The translations under genes were made by a program, and so were the position numbers. This document shows, piece by piece, positions 6,005-6,140 of a DNA stretch of 6,140 nucleotides. Positions within the stretch are counted from its first letter, which is position 1, and each line of letters begins with the position of its first letter. Under the pieces are notes generated by a model, which searched no databases, was not told the DNA's origin, and saw only the letters and a list, made by a program, of their open reading frames with translations. The DNA is from Solibacillus silvestris_B (GTDB taxonomy: Bacteria > Bacillota > Bacilli > Bacillales_A > Planococcaceae), in contig NZ_JBQCJW010000063.1 in assembly GCF_051967575.1 (NCBI RefSeq), forward strand, positions 1-6,140, in the 5' to 3' direction.

Positions 6005-6024
6005 CAGAAGAAAAATCTCTTCTG
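6005..6024. repeat. Short inverted repeat CAGAAGA-N6-TCTTCTG
   Basis: The 7-bp arms at 6005-6011 and 6018-6024 can form a small hairpin in the minus-strand leader RNA, just upstream of the TTGTACA dyad. It is not followed by a clean U tract on either strand, so it is not called a terminator. Confidence 0.45.
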
Positions 6025-6039
6025 ATTTGAAGTTTCGTT

Positions 6040-6140
6040 TTATTTTACCATAGGAAAACTTAATAACTCAAACTTCGCACATAAATAATTAGGTTCAATA
6101 GTTGATGCTATTTGGTTCTTCTCGATTTCAATAAGAACCT
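6040..6140 (-). CDS. Possible 3' end of a gene entering from the right edge
   Basis: Reading leftward from 6138, a frame of 32 sense codons stays open to the window edge and ends at TAA (6042-6040). It would encode VLIEIEKNQIASTIEPNYLC followed by AKFELLSFPMVK. The other two minus frames have stops within the first 35 nt. The composition is plausible for coding DNA but I do not recognise the protein, and an open frame of this length can occur by chance. The proposed promoter for the next operon lies inside its end. Treat it as tentative. Confidence 0.3.
   Translation of the reverse strand, partial: VLIEIEKNQIASTIEPNYLCAKFELLSFPMVK
6042..6071 (-). promoter_or_regulatory. Probable promoter of the two-gene envelope operon
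   Basis: On the minus strand TTGAGT (6071-6066) and TAAAAT (6047-6042) are separated by 18 nt. The start would be near 6035, giving a leader of about 100 nt before the SwrB-like ATG at 5934. This leader contains the two inverted repeats. Confidence 0.5.

Noticed and set aside
6091..6140. AGGTTC/GGTTCTT...AAGAACC inverted repeats at the right edge
   Set aside because: There are only short arms with long loops and no U tract. They overlap a possible coding frame and are cut by the window end, so no role can be assigned.

Overview
The window looks like chromosomal DNA of a low-GC Gram-positive bacterium of the order Bacillales. The evidence is strong AGGAGG-type ribosome binding sites, a T-box leader, ATGA-coupled genes, AT-rich third codon positions, and protein sequences that read like Bacillus, Lysinibacillus or Solibacillus homologues. 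I favour a Planococcaceae member (Lysinibacillus/Solibacillus-like), but that is recall of sequence style, not a search result.

Layout, left to right. Positions 1-47 hold a near-perfect palindromic hairpin. Positions 70-774 (+) encode a 234-aa protein whose C-terminal two thirds align by eye to a GGDEF domain with the signature and metal-binding residues lost. Positions 786-1041 hold a promoter and a complete T-box leader with a UGG (Trp) specifier, a discriminator-matching UGGC bulge and an intrinsic terminator. It controls trpE (1082-2470) and trpG (2467-3048), the two subunits of anthranilate synthase, which overlap by ATGA. No other trp gene follows. A hairpin at 3068-3106 probably terminates both trpG and the convergent gene.

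From 3109 to the right end everything is on the minus strand. In transcription order, starting at the right edge, there is a possible partial reading frame (6040-6140), then a promoter and a leader with a dyad. Next comes a two-gene operon of small membrane-anchored proteins: a SwrB/YlxL-like protein (5470-5934) and a MltG-N-terminus-like protein (4961-5473). These are followed by the decayed remains of an MFS efflux transporter (4405-4858), a glutathione peroxidase-family thiol peroxidase (3907-4377) and an SDR-family oxidoreductase (3109-3843).

How the genes work together: trpEG respond as a unit to uncharged tRNA-Trp and commit chorismate to tryptophan. The peroxidase and the dehydrogenase may be co-transcribed, since the gap is 63 nt with no terminator in it. 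The two small envelope proteins are translationally coupled. The most informative points are the strongly supported Trp T-box on a detached trpEG pair, the internally deleted MFS pseudogene, and the catalytically dead GGDEF-like protein. I see no evidence of a defence system, CRISPR array, mobile element or RNA gene other than the T-box. Most of the window is ordinary housekeeping DNA.
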